Shown: positions 35,295-46,859 of the stretch, piece after piece
Position numbering within the stretch: the stretch's first letter is position 1
How the letters are laid out: each line of letters begins with the position of its first letter
From: Delphinus delphis
Taxonomy: Eukaryota; Chordata; Mammalia; Artiodactyla; Delphinidae
DNA: 64,000 nt
NCBI RefSeq assembly: GCF_949987515.2
Contig: NC_082696.1
Location: 38,358,431 to 38,422,430, forward strand
Reading direction: 5' to 3'
The notes under the pieces: generated by a model
What the model was told of the DNA's origin: nothing
The model's database searches: none
Seen by the model: only the letters and a program-made list of their open reading frames with translations
Made by a program: the position numbers and the translations under genes

Positions 35295-36460
35295 ACACAT
35301 TTCAATAGCCAATCTTTCCGTTCTTCTTACTTTGAGGTTGGGGAAAGGAGTGGGTAGGTGCCTACCTTTCTCCCAGATGATCTTGGAATGGTGATCCTAG
35401 CTCCTATCTAAGTAAATTTTGATTATTTAAACTAATCATACTAATTCCATTATCCTTGCCAATAATTTGTTTAGGAGTGAGACAAGAGCAGAAGTCTACG
35501 TAATGGCTTCTAAGGAAGTTTTCCTAAGCCTGAAATAGAGAAATAAAGAAGAGACTGCATATTTCCATGCCTATGTATGACACTTAGAATTGTGGCTTCC
35601 ATGTTGCCATTCTGACAGCAGCAAGACAGTTAGACAAAAACGATGCACTGAGGCTGGCAGAGCAAAAAGATGGAAAGTAATTACATCCTTGTTTCTACTT
35701 AGTTACTGAATTAAACAACCCTAGAATCATTCCATCTGAGGCCTTCTTTTGTGTGAGGTGATTATTTTTGTAATTACTTAGGTTATCTGGGTATGGATTT
35801 GTTACTTGTAGTCCAAACTATTCTAGTGATTCAAAGAAAAAGGCGTTGAATTCAGGAAACTTTGGGATAAAATATGAAAAATAGAGAAAGTCTCAAGATA
35901 ATAGTTACATTGATATAAAAGGTCTAGATGGCAAACAAGGCCAAAAAAATTCAGAAGCGAGCCTCAAGAGCAAAAGGGAAGTTAATATAATGCTTGACTG
36001 GTAGATTAAAAAATGAAAATATGATAAACTAAATAATACAAGGAAAAGAAAAAAGCAAGGGAAACTTGAGGAAAAGTAAAATACTGTACACAAAAGGAAA
36101 AAAGCTCATGGCAAACCACTGGTTCTTTAAAGAGCAAGATTTTACTACTCACAATAATGTAAACGTTGTTTTCCTTTTGAATTTTTAGAATGAACTTATG
36201 GAAAAATTGAACAACTAGTTTTGGTTATAGAGCATAATTTAGATATTATTAACATTAACAATTCAAAAGTTTAGATGACAAAACCCTAAAATGGAAAAGA
36301 TGAAAAGGAGATTTGAAAACAATGAAATCCTTATCTTATGTATTGAAAAACGAAGATATGCAGTCTAATATAAATGGAAAAAACCAATTGCTTAAGTATA
36401 TAAATGTGTTAAAATTTATGTAGTAGGTAACTATAATCGCGATAGAAAATTCCCACCTTA
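35295..36460. other. Intergenic, nothing recognised
   Basis: AT-rich sequence. The A-rich part at 35870-36120 may be old L1 but could not be assigned. No gene. Confidence 0.4.
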
Positions 36461-36464
36461 GGGC

Positions 36465-36822
36465 CTTTGTTTTTGCTTTTCTTGCTATCTGGAATGTACT
36501 GCCCATTTCCATAAGGGGTATCCCTCTACCCAGGTCCCAACTCAAGATCTGTTCCCCAGAGAGCATTCCCTGACAGTCCATGTAAAGCAGTACCGTGGTT
36601 CCAAGCACGTTGTTTCCTAACATTACGATGCTTCATTGTCATTTCACTCCATTAACATTTGAACGTTCTCATTAATTCATTTACATGCTGATCTCTCTCC
36701 TCACAAGACCATATGCTCTTTGAGAGCAGGGACCTTATCTGTCTCATTAATTGTTGTATCCCCACAACCTGGCTCACAATATCCACACAGTGACTATTTC
36801 CTAAATGAATAAATGAAGAAGG
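36465..36822 (+). mobile_element. L2 3' region, plus strand
   Basis: CTATCTGGAATGTACTGCCC, AGAGCATTCCCTGACAGTCC, CTTTGAGAGCAGGGACCTTA, TTGTTGTATCCCCACAACCT and AATGAATAAATGAAG give the canonical L2 order up to the 3' terminus. Confidence 0.9.
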
Positions 36823-37088
36823 GGATGAGATAGTGTAAATAAGCCAGCATAACATGAAATCAAACTATGAGGCATAAAATTGATAACGTAAAACATGTCA
36901 ATGTGAGGATATTATTTAGAGACATAAAGACAACCAGAGAAGAAATAGTTAAAAGATTTAAAAGTGGTTAAGTTGCCTCTTGGAAAGCATTATTAATAGT
37001 CCAATAGGAACTTTCTATATATACTGTTTCAGACTATATTTATAATATCTTATGTTTTCTTTGTGATGACATTTAATATCCTCAATCC

Positions 37089-37282
37089 ATTTTTGTACGC
37101 GGGCCTCTCACTGTTGTGGCCTCTCCCATTGCGGAGCACAGGCTCCGGACACGCAGGCTCAGCGGCCATGGCTCACGGGCCTAGCCGCTCCGCAACATGC
37201 GGGATCTTCCCGGACCGGGGCACGAACCCGTGTCCCCTGCATCGGCAGGCGGACTCTCAACTACTGCGCCACCAGGGAAGCC
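37089..37282 (-). mobile_element. CHR-type SINE (short form), minus strand, nearly tail-less
   Basis: The complement of a full body, but the A tail is only five bases (TTTTT before GTACGCGGG). CCTCAATCC at 37080-37088 and 37283-37291 is the duplication. Confidence 0.93.
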
Positions 37283-37291
37283 CCTCAATCC

Positions 37292-38254
37292 CTTTTTTTA
37301 ACCTCTTACACTTGTCTTCGTAGTCCTCCCATGATGAGATTGAAGATCATAAATTGAGGAAGATGGTGCAGCAACATCATGTCTTAGACAAATGAATATA
37401 ATACTTGGATAAATCATCATCCTGCAGGCAATGCCCTTATAATGTTTTATGTCTTTAAAACATTTTCCAAGGGCTTAAGAACAGAAGTCTGAAACAGACT
37501 CATCTACTGAAACGTTGACCTACTGTTGATCTTGACTTTAAACATTACAGAAAACAGGAAATTTAAAGAAAAAGACATTTGTTTATAGGTATACCATTGT
37601 CCCTTACCTATCCATAGAGAATTTGTTTTGTAGATTTCATAATAAAAAGATAATGGTTTTATTTGAATTTAATATTTCTGGGAGAAGTAACAAGTATTCA
37701 CTTAGTGTTTAAAGATAAGACCTGAAGGAAATATATATTTTTTAATTAAAAAAGTAATTATTGAAGGATACTGAAACCAAATTGATATTCCCTGGGGTTT
37801 TAATTTCATCCTAGGCCTAAAAGAAATATAATGGAATTTCTGTTTAATTCTGTATTATAGGCAGACTTAAGACATTTTTCAGTATAACATTAATGCCTGC
37901 TTACTCCTAATGTCTTCTATATTGCAACTCCTGCTGTTATGAGGTCAATAGAGTCTCCTATCAAATTGGATAAACTGTGGCCTAACATTGAAGTGTTTGA
38001 TATGAATTCTTTGATTTGACTCTGAATAGAGTACATGACTAGTGGAACAAAATTCCTTGATGAACTATGTGTACTCTGACTTGCCGTTCTTAATAATACT
38101 ATTTACTTTCACCAACAATAGTGAGAAACAACTTTTATTGTATAAGACTAAAGTAGATTTCATGGAGAGAAGTATGGAATATGACAGTAAACAAAGGAGA
38201 AATATAAATGAAGTAATTTCAAGCTTTAAAATTTCCAGCAAAATCTATACAGAA
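37292..38254. other. Intergenic, nothing recognised
   Basis: AT-rich sequence with no gene or assigned repeat. The plus-strand frame 38042-38257 has no domain. Confidence 0.45.
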
Positions 38255-38518
38255 TAGTTAATTGCAAGTTGTCCGAGTTCTGTTTCCTTACTGATTTTCT
38301 GTCTAGATGTTCTATCCATTATTGAAAGTTTGGTATTGAAATCTTCTATTATTGTGTTACTGTCCATTTCTCCCTTCAGTTCTGACAATGTGCTTCATAT
38401 ATTTGGGTACTTTGATGTTGGATGCATATGTACTTATAATTGTTATATCTTCCTGGTAAATTGACTCCTTTATTATTATATAATAACCTTTGCCCTTTTT
38501 ACAGTTTTGAGTCTTTTT
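38255..38518 (-). mobile_element. L1 ORF2 5' fragment, minus strand
   Basis: CAAGTTGTCCGAGTTCTGTT, TTTCTGTCTAGATGTTCTAT, TTGAAATCTTCTATTATTGT, ATGTTGGATGCATATGTACT and CTTTATTATTATATAATAAC are the complement of the endonuclease-proximal part of ORF2. It abuts a separate L1 3' end. Confidence 0.75.
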
Positions 38519-38930
38519 TAAAATTTTTATTGGAGTATAGTTGATTTACAATGTTGTGTTAGTTTCAAGTGTACAGCAGAGTGAATCAGATATATAGATA
38601 TAGATATATCTCCACTCTTTTTTAGATTCTTTTCCCATATAGATCATTACAGAGAATTGAGTAGAGTTCCCTGTGCTATACAGTAGGTCTTATTAGTTAT
38701 CTATTTTATATATAGTAGTGTGTATATGTCAGTCCCAGTTTCCTAATTTATCCCTCTGCCCCTTCCCCCTTGGTAAGCATAGGATTGTTTTCTACATCTG
38801 TGACTCTGTTTTGTAAGTAAGTTCATTTATACCATTGTTTTAGATTCCACATATAAGCAATATCATATGATATTTGTCTTTCTCTGATTTACTTCACTGT
38901 TTTCAGTCATTTTCCCTGTTTTTTATTTCC
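38519..38930 (-). mobile_element. L1 3' UTR, minus strand
   Basis: TTTTTATTGGAGTATAGTTG, ATTTACAATGTTGTGTTAGT, TTCCCTGTGCTATACAGTAG and CATATAAGCAATATCATATG are the complement of a ruminant/cetacean L1 3' UTR. It stops where a second, older L1 3' UTR begins. Confidence 0.85.
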
Positions 38931-41410
38931 TTTTTATTTTTTTATTGAAGTATACTTTACATACAATATTATATTAGTTTCAGGAGTAAACCTAGTGATT
39001 TAAATTCATTATGAATTGATCACCATGATAAGTCTATCAATCATCTGTCACCATACGAAGTTATTAAAATATTACTGACTATACTCCCTATGATGTACAT
39101 TACATCCTTGTGAATCATTTATTTAGAACTTGAAGTTTGTACCTCTTAACCTCTTCATCTATTTTGCCTAACCCTCTGCCACCCTCCCCTCTGGTGACCA
39201 CCAGGTTGTTCTCTGTATCTATGAATCTGTTTCTGTTTCATTTGTTTGTTTCTTTGCTTTTTCTTTCCAGTCTATATATTTTTATCCATTCATCTATCAA
39301 TGGACACTTAGGTTGCTTCTATATCTTGACTATTGTAAATAATACTACAATGAACATAAGGGTATATGTATCTTTTTAGATTAGTGTTTTCATTTTTGCC
39401 AGGTAAATACCCAGAAGTAGAATTGCTAGATCATATGGTAGTTCAATTTTCAATTTTTTGAGGAACCTCCATACTGTTTTCCATAGTGGCTTCACCAATT
39501 TACAGGTCCTCTGCTCATATTTTAATCAGATTGTTTATTTTTTAGATTGAGCTGTGTCAGTTCTTTATATATTTTGGATATTAACCCCTTATCAGATACA
39601 TCATTTGCAAATATCTTCTCCCATTCAATAGATTATTGGGAGTCTTTTCATTTTGTTGCTTGTTTCCCTCACTCTGCAAAAGCTTTTTAGTTTGGTGTAG
39701 TACCATTTGTTTATTTTTGCTTTTGCTGCCAGTGCCTGAGGAAACAAATCAAAAACATTATTGTTAAGACAGATGTCAAAGATAATACTCTTTAGGTTTT
39801 CTTCCAGGAGTTTTATGGTTTCAGGCCTTACATTTGAGTCTTTATCGTTTTTGAGTTTATTTTTATATACGGTATAAGAAAGTGGTCCAGTTTGATTCTT
39901 TTGCGTGTAGCTGTCCACTTTTCCCAACTGTTATTGAAAAGACTGTCTTTTCTCCCACTGTATATTCTTGGCTTTTATGTCATAAATTACTTGACCGTAT
40001 TTATGAAGGTTCATTTCTGGGCTCTCTATCCTTTGCCATTGATATATGTGCCTGTTTTTGTGCCAGAACCATACTATTTTGATTAGTATAGCTTTGTAGC
40101 ATAGTTTGTAATCAGAGAGTGTAATACTTCCAGCTTCTTTCTCAAGATTATTTTGACTATTTGGGGTCTTTTGTGTTTCCATACAAAATTTATGATTATT
40201 TGCTCTAGTTCTGTGAAAAATACCATTGATATTTTGATAGGAACCGCATCAAATTGGTAGATTGCTTGGGGTAGTATGGACATTTTAACAATATTAATTC
40301 TTCCAATCCATGAACATGGTATAATTTTCCATATATTTGTGTCATCTTCAGTTTCTTTCATCAGTGTCTTATAGTTTTCAGAGTACAGGTCTTTCACCAC
40401 CTTGGTTAAATTTATTCCTAAGTATTTTATTCTTTTTGATGCAATTGTAAATGGGATTTTTTTTTGTTTTAGTTTCTCTTTCTGATAGTTTGTTATTAGT
40501 GTACAAAAATAGAACAGATGTTTGTACATTGATGGTGTATCCTGCAATGTTACTGAATTCATTTATCAGTTCTAATAGTTTTTTGGTGGGGTCTTTAGGG
40601 TTTTATATATATAGTCATGTCATCTGCAAACAGTGACAGTTTTGCTTCTTCCTTTCCTATTTGGATGGTTTTATCTCTTTTTCTTGTCTGATTACTGTGG
40701 CTAGGACTTCCAATATTATGTTGAGTCGAAGTGGTGATAGTGGGTACTCTTTGTTGTTCCTGATCTTGGGAACAAGTTTTCACAGTTGAGTGTGACATTA
40801 GCTGTGGGTTTGTCATATATGGCCTACATTAAGTTGAGCTATGCTTCATCTGTATCCACTTTGTTGACAGTTTTTATCATAAATAGATGTTGAATTTTGT
40901 CAATTTTTTTCTGCATTTGTTGAAATAATTATATGATTTTCATCTTTTGTTTTGTTAATGTGGTGTATCACTTTTATTTGCAGATATTAAACCACCCTTG
41001 CATTCCTGGAATAAATCCCATTTGATCATAGTGTATGATCCTTTTAATGTTATTGCTGAATTTAGTTGGCTAATATTTTGTTGAAGATTTTTAAATCTCT
41101 TGTTTATCAGGGATATTGGCCTGTAATTTTCTTTTTTTGTAGTTCTTTGTTTGGTATTGTTATCAGGGTTATGTTGGCCTTGTAGAATGAGTTGGAAGCA
41201 TTCCTTTCTTTTTGATTTTTTTGGAATAGTTTGAGAAGGATAAGTATTAACTCTTCTTTAAATTTTTGGTGGAATTCACTTGTAAAGCTGTCTGGTCCTG
41301 GACTTTTGTTTATTGGGAGGTTTTTTAATACTAATTTAATTTCATTACTAATGGTTGGTCTGTTTATTTCTTTTTCTGAGGTTTTGCCTTGTTCTTTCAT
41401 TTGGAAAGTA
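38931..41410 (-). mobile_element. L1 3' UTR and ORF2 (reverse transcriptase part), minus strand
   Basis: It starts with the complement of an L1 3' UTR (TTTTTTATTGAAGTATACTT). Minus-strand frames at 41107-41400 (LPINKSPGPDSFTSEFHQKF, LLKLFQKNQKERNASNSFYK), 40083-40562 ([20 protein letters not shown]) and 39625-39927 ([20 protein letters not shown]) are successive ORF2 pieces from the reverse transcriptase palm to the C-terminal region. They lie in different frames with stops between, so the copy is inactive. Confidence 0.92.
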
Positions 41411-42005
41411 TTCCTTTGTGTCCATATTATGCCTAACTCTCTGTATTTATTTCTATGTATCAGGCATATCAGCTATGTCTCCTGTCTTGAAAGAGTAGCC
41501 TTAGGTAGAAGATGTCCTAAGGGACCCAGTGGCACAATCCTCCCAGTCACCAGTCTCCTGTCCCTTTCCCTTTGTTCTTAGCTGTCTCCACCAAACTATG
41601 CAGGGTCTGTCAGTGCTCTTGGTGAGGCAAGACAGAAGCGAGCCCCTCAGACAATGAAGTGAAAGATTGGGATGGTGGAGACATGCTCCATGGCTCTCCC
41701 TCTCTCCTGGGGAAGAAGCCTCAGGTTCTGTGCCTCACCTCCGTCTCATAGAGCCATGTCAGCCACAATAAGTCACCTGCTCTTTTTGCTTTGCTCTTAA
41801 CTGAATCTAGGCCTCTGAACTATGTCAATTCCAACAGTCTTTCATGTGAGGTGAGACAGGAAACTGGCCCATAGGGCAGTGCACCAAAAGACTTATTCCA
41901 TTCTCTCTTTCCTCCCAGGTGCTGTCTTGGGGAGGGGCTGATGGAGGTAAAGTGAGATTGCTGTTCTTATTCATTTCAGTGTGGCTGTTCTTGGTTTTAT
42001 GCTCA
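41411..42005. other. Unassigned repeat-like segment beside L1
   Basis: The L1 similarity I can see stops at about 41410. What follows (TCAGCTATGTCTCCTGTCTT, GATGTCCTAAGGGACCCAGT, GGTGAGGCAAGACAGAAGCG) is GC-richer. After the SINE, TTCTTATTCTGCCATTTTTG (about 42340) resembles the complement of an L1 5' end. It may be 5' L1 sequence or an LTR. Confidence 0.35.
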
Positions 42006-42024
42006 TCTGAAGTATAACAATTTT

Positions 42025-42235
42025 TTTTTTTTTTTTTTTTTTTTGCCGTATGCGGGCCTCTCACTGTTGTGGCCTCTCCCGTTGCGGAGCACAGGCTCCG
42101 GACGCGCAGGCTCAGCGGCCATGGCTCACGGGCCCAGCCGCTCCGCGGCATGTGGGATCTTCCCGGACCGGGGCTCGAACCCGTGTCCCCCGCATCGGCA
42201 GGAGGACTCTCAACAACTGCGCCACCAGGGAAGCC
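42025..42235 (-). mobile_element. CHR-type SINE (short form), minus strand, 19-base perfect TSD
   Basis: Complement of a full body, with a long T run (about 25) at the left as the A tail. CTGAAGTATAACAATTTTT occurs at 42007-42025 and 42236-42254. Confidence 0.96.
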
Positions 42236-42379
42236 CTGAAGTATAACAATTTTTAAACTAGATTCTAGACTTCTCATAAAGTTATTTTGATCCATATATT
42301 ATTTTTAAATTGGTGCTTCTGTTGGGTAATGAGGGCCAGGAGTTCTTATTCTGCCATTTTTGTGGAACTCTTTCTATGA

Positions 42380-43568
42380 ATGTGTATTTTGTAATTTTTT
42401 TTTTAACATTCCTAGCTAACTTCTTCAACTCTAAAGACAAATAGATAGAATTACTTTAATATATAGTTAAAAGCCTAGTAATTGTGGTCAAATGCCCTAT
42501 GATTTGGGGGGTTCTCCCCCTTTATCTTCATTTAATTTAAATTTTGAGGCAAAAAGTTTTAATATGAATGTTGCTAAAATTACAATTTTTTGTTACAATA
42601 AAAGCTACTTAAAAGTGGGGGTGAACAATGCTAATATTTTGCTACTTAGATGCCTACTTTATTTAAGTTTATTTAATATAGTTGCTCTTATAGTATTTAC
42701 TTGTATGAGTTATAACGATAAAATAGAAAGATTTACTTTTAAAAATTTAACTTACTGAACGGTATACATCCAAATGAGTGCTAACATCCAAACTATTCAC
42801 TTGAAAGGCTAAACACATACTCCAATGCTGCTGCAACCATTTTTGAAAATCCTCCCTTGAAATGTCCTTCCAAGTCAACTTAGAAAACAGTATTCACTGT
42901 TTTATAGTTTCATATTTTATTTTATATCAAAATTCCACATTGTACCAAACATAAAATGAGATGTAAAAAACTATTTTCACTGTGTTAAAGCGTAGAATCT
43001 ATTGGCAGCACAGCTGAGGTGGATAAATGAACATCTGACAGATGGAGAGCACTAGGTGGTCACTGTACCTGGAACAGTTCAAGGAACAGATGGTATTTGT
43101 CTGTGTTTTTGAACAAGAATGAAGAGATGCTTATTTATTTTATTTGAAGTGATATCCAGAAAGATATGAAAGAACAGAAAACTGCCTTAAGAATAACATG
43201 ATGAACAAACAATGAGGATAAGTAGATTTCATGTGCTATGAAAAGAAAGAGCACATTTTCTTTCAATTAAAAACACTATAATCCAAAGAAGGTTGACTCA
43301 TAGCCTAAATCAAAATATAAGAAATACATATTTTGAGATGCTATAGATCTTCATCTTTTTACTAGCCCAGCTACATAAATACATTTAAGTCAACTTTATG
43401 GTAGAGCCTGTTATGTTTCAGAATACCTTTTGCTTAGTATTTGAATAGTCTTTGTTCTCTTATTCCCCGTGGGTTGCCTAAGTAACAGAAATTAATATGA
43501 CAAAGTAATTGGCCTATGGTGGTAAATGGTGGATGTTGAAGTAAGTTATTTCTCCTTTAAAAGCCTTC
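42380..43568. other. Intergenic, nothing recognised
   Basis: AT-rich sequence with no gene or clear repeat. The plus-strand frame at 42492-42758 has no domain. Confidence 0.45.
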
Positions 43569-43570
43569 CA

Positions 43571-43694
43571 GGGTACTTCCATGGCGGTCCAGTGGTTAAG
43601 ACTCGGCGCTTCCACTGCAGGGGGTGCAAGTTCAATTCCTGGTCAGGGAACCTGATAGGCTGGTGACCAAAAAAAAAAAGTAAATAAAATAAAT
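43571..43694 (+). mobile_element. Short tRNA-derived SINE
   Basis: GGTACTTCCATGGCGGTCCA, AGTGGTTAAGACTCGG and B box-like GTTCAATTCC followed by an A run and AAATAAAATAAATAA. The flanks AAGCCTTCCAGG (43561) and AAGCCTTCTAGG (about 43697) form a near-perfect duplication. Confidence 0.88.
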
Positions 43695-44049
43695 AAAAGC
43701 CTTCTAGGACTAGTGGTAAATTAATAGGATATCTTTTTTGAAACCTAAGAACATGTACATATAATTGAAAGTTATCCTTCAGAGTCTGACATATACTCAT
43801 TCCAGGGAGGCTGTCAGTAGTCTAAATATTTTGTGAACTTGTTTTACAATTACCTTTATTCAAGTTCTGAGACCAATATAAATATATATATATATATAAA
43901 ACTTTACATTCATATTGTGATTATCATACATATCAATCTAGTAAAATACCTTTTTTATTACTTTTGGAAGCCTCCATTGAATGCAATTCTCCACCAAACA
44001 AAAGGGGTGGAGATCTGCCACTACTGAAGATTTCCACAAGAATTTGACA

Positions 44050-44190
44050 CAGATTCTGAGGATTCAGACATGAGTTTGAATACTGCCTCTACATTTATAA
44101 CCATGAGACCTTGGGCAAATATTACTTAAGCTCTCCAAGTCTCAATGTTTCATTTATGAAATAAGAGTGATAATATTACTAACGTTTGAG
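44050..44190 (+). mobile_element. MIR fragment
   Basis: GACATGAGTTTGAATACTGC, ATGAGACCTTGGGCAAATAT, TTACTTAAGCTCTCCAAGTC and TGAAATAAGAGTGATAATAT give the plus-strand MIR order. Confidence 0.78.
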
Positions 44191-44900
44191 CCAAAAGTCA
44201 TGATGCCAGAAGATGGAGGACTAGAAGTAAATTTTATGCATTCTACATACTCAGAGCCATACATATCATACAATACATGGTATGCATTTAAAGATGTTTA
44301 TTGACTATATAGATGATGGTTTCATTTTTAAAACTATGGTTCCTGGGTTAAGAGTTTATACATTTTATTAAGAAGATTATAGGAGGATTAAAAAAAAATA
44401 CAATTTGAGAGTTGTTTAAAAATTATAGTGAAAAATATGTGATGGGTAAAGAAGAGGATGTTTTAGAGAAATGAAGAGTAGAACACCGGAAGAAATTGGA
44501 AAGGAAATAAGATAGCTTGTTCAAGGTCACAAGAACACCTGAATGCATTCATCAGCCAGGATACGGTATGATAACTTTAGAGCAGGAAGAAAAAGAGGGG
44601 CCAAGTGAAAAAGATTTCCAAATCCAGAGTAAAATACAAGTAAAACATTGATTTCAGACCTGAAAACAGTTCTTAACTAGGATGAATGGATGATACTAGG
44701 ACTTGGGCAGTACTTCCTTGGAAACCATGAGATCTCTGAGAAATATTTCTAGTGTTGTATTGAGAACACTATCTATGTAGAATGTAAATCCAACGTCAGC
44801 TGTCCACGTGCACTGAGAAGCAGAAAAAGGCAATCCACTGGGGGCAAGGACGAAGCTGACCTGCTTGAAAAAACCACTGAGAGAGACCTCATGGCCCTGA
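44191..44900. other. Intergenic, nothing recognised
   Basis: AT-rich sequence with no gene or assigned repeat. Confidence 0.45.
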
Positions 44901-44916
44901 AAGATGGAGCGAGGAG

Positions 44917-44992
44917 CTAACCCTAACCCTTCCGTAAAAGGAAAGGGTTAGGGAACCCTAACCCTTTCCGTAAAAAAAAAAAAAAAAAAAAA
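44917..44992. repeat. Telomere-motif inverted and direct repeat followed by poly(A)
   Basis: CTAACCCTAACCCT at 44917-44930 is followed by TCCGTAAAA. A perfect 14-base inverted repeat follows: GGAAAGGGTTAGGG (44940-44953), AA, CCCTAACCCTTTCC (44956-44969). The right arm with GTAAAA repeats the first block in direct orientation. A run of 21 A follows (44972-44992). Confidence 0.85.
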
Positions 44993-45270
44993 GATGCCTG
45001 GCTCTTCAGGACAACTGGTGGAGAGTTTTGAGCATCCAGTGACACCAGTGTCATCACTGGTACCAGCAACACCAATGGTACTGAATATTGGCAGCAGGGG
45101 TATTTTCACTACAACAGTCCCTAATAGGGTCAAACCCCTTTCCTACTTTCTGGCATTTATTTAGACATGGTTCTCTGGCTTCCTTGAGCTAACTTCTGTT
45201 TTTCATAAAAAATCCAGATTAGTTTATTTTGTTTGCAATAAAGAACGCTAACTGATACACTGAGTGAGGT
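44993..45270 (+). other. Unassigned, LTR-like 3' end
   Basis: No gene. TTTGCAATAAAGAACGCTAA followed by CTGATACA near 45233-45260 looks like the polyadenylation-signal end of an old LTR or retroposed transcript. The upstream boundary is not clear. Confidence 0.3.
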
Positions 45271-45499
45271 AGGCGGAGGGGTGATAGATTGGACCAGTTC
45301 TGAGTGCTGATCTGGTCCACAATATGGCAATGGAAATGGGTTACTGAGAAGCTGTAGATGTCAGTACAGGTGAGGCACCTGAAAGATGGGGCAGCCCAGA
45401 TGTCGGCTCTTCATCCAGAGATGTTGACCTCACCCTGGATCCTGGAAGGGGATGAAAGCAGAGGTTGAAAGAAAAAGAAAGTTGACAACAGCTACAGAT

Positions 45500-45625
45500 A
45501 ATACAAAATGCATGTGGGAACATATGTATATGTATAACTGATTCACTTTGTTATAAAGCAGAAACTAACACACCATTGTAAAGCAATTATACTCCAATAA
45601 AGACGTAAAAAAAGAAAAAAAGCAC
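45500..45625 (+). mobile_element. L1 3' end, plus strand
   Basis: TGTATAACTGATTCACTTTG, TATAAAGCAGAAACTAACAC and GCAATTATACTCCAATAAAG followed by A-rich tail sequence are the L1 3' terminus, a short 5'-truncated insertion. Confidence 0.9.
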
Positions 45626-45699
45626 AGCTTATTACAAAATCTTCAAAGAAGTAGGAGACTTACATGAAGGAGGAGGATTAATGGTTCCAACATGGTAGT

Positions 45700-46265
45700 G
45701 TGGACTGAGAGCTCATCAATCCCATTCCTTTACCCTAAGATTTGGGGGTAAGATTTGTAGTCTTATTCTGAGAGTCTTCAATTGTAATTTAATTTGGAGG
45801 CTAGAGTTACCAAATTCAGTAGACCACCTTGAAGCCCCCCACCCCTATAAACAAAAACTGTGCGAGTGTAAGTTAATTTCACTGTATCATTGTCACTGGC
45901 TCATTACCTGAGCTCAAATATTATGTAAAGACTATCCAAAACCCAGGTGTGTAAGATGGGGCTCAGGAAAAAAGTGGATAAAAGCCCAACAGAACCTTCC
46001 CACGTTAGAAATACTAAAGTGTCTCCACCCTTTTATCCTCATTCATATAGTCTCCTGAAGTTAACAAGGCTCAGTTTCACAGGATTTTATATAATAAAAG
46101 CGCCAGCCTAACACATGGTATCCCATGGAGACCATGGGAACTTGCACTACATGAATAAATGTCCATCTGAGCGGTGTGCGATCTATGGGGAAAAGGGGAA
46201 GAACGCTACCACTTTCCATTCCAAATAAACTTCTGTAGTGATTGCTCTTCCAACAGTAAGTGTGC
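45700..46265 (+). mobile_element. Candidate solo ERV LTR
   Basis: The segment has an LTR-like layout: a TATA-like TATAATAAAAGCGCC at about 46089-46103 and, about 125 bases on, a polyadenylation signal AATAAACTTCTG near 46224, then TGATTGCTCTTCCAACA. No gag or pol sequence lies beside it. Family and exact ends are not known. Confidence 0.4.
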
Positions 46266-46344
46266 CTAACTTTTTAAATTAAAAAGCCAGTAAAGGTTTG
46301 TTGCTTATTTGTTTCTTTTAAAGAAGCAGGTCTTTTTCTCAGGA

Positions 46345-46585
46345 GTCAATAAAGTCTAATGATTACATCTCTGGATCAGACTGCTGGGTTTATAGCCTGG
46401 ATCTGCTTCTTCTAGATGTGCGACCTTGGGTGTGTTATTTAAACATCTGATGCCTTCATTTATTTACCTACAAATGAGGCAAATGCTTTCCTACAAGACT
46501 TAATAGAGTTAACATAGGTTAAATATTAAAAGAGCACTTGGTATATAACAAGCACTTAATAAATATTAACTATTACTATTAGTTC
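46345..46585 (+). mobile_element. MIR
   Basis: AAAGTCTAATGATTACATCT, CTGGATCAGACTGCTGGGTT, GCGACCTTGGGTGTGTTATT and AAGCACTTAATAAATATTAA give a nearly complete plus-strand MIR. Confidence 0.85.
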
Positions 46586-46859
46586 TTTGAAAAGTGATAC
46601 TTTTCCATTTGTGAGGGTTGTTTTAAATTTTAAGCTCAGTCTTTCCAAGTTTCAAAATACCATGTTTATTATGTATATTTTACTACATTGTTATGTTCAT
46701 TTTCCTGCTCATGTATCAGTGCATTTTATACCAGCCTCCCTTAACACTAAGGTCATGAGCATCTGTACTTTTTTAAGCCACCCATCATTTGAAACTCTTC
46801 CCTGCATTTTGGGAATTCACATCTTACCACTCATGAGAAAAAGAGCAAACTCTCCCTGA

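Noticed and set aside
39625..41400. Reverse-transcriptase-like frames as possible genes
   Set aside because: They are collinear, frameshifted pieces of one decayed L1 ORF2 on the minus strand.
44917..44970. True interstitial telomere array
   Set aside because: Only about two units occur in each block, arranged as a foldback. Too short to call a telomeric array, so it is reported as a motif.
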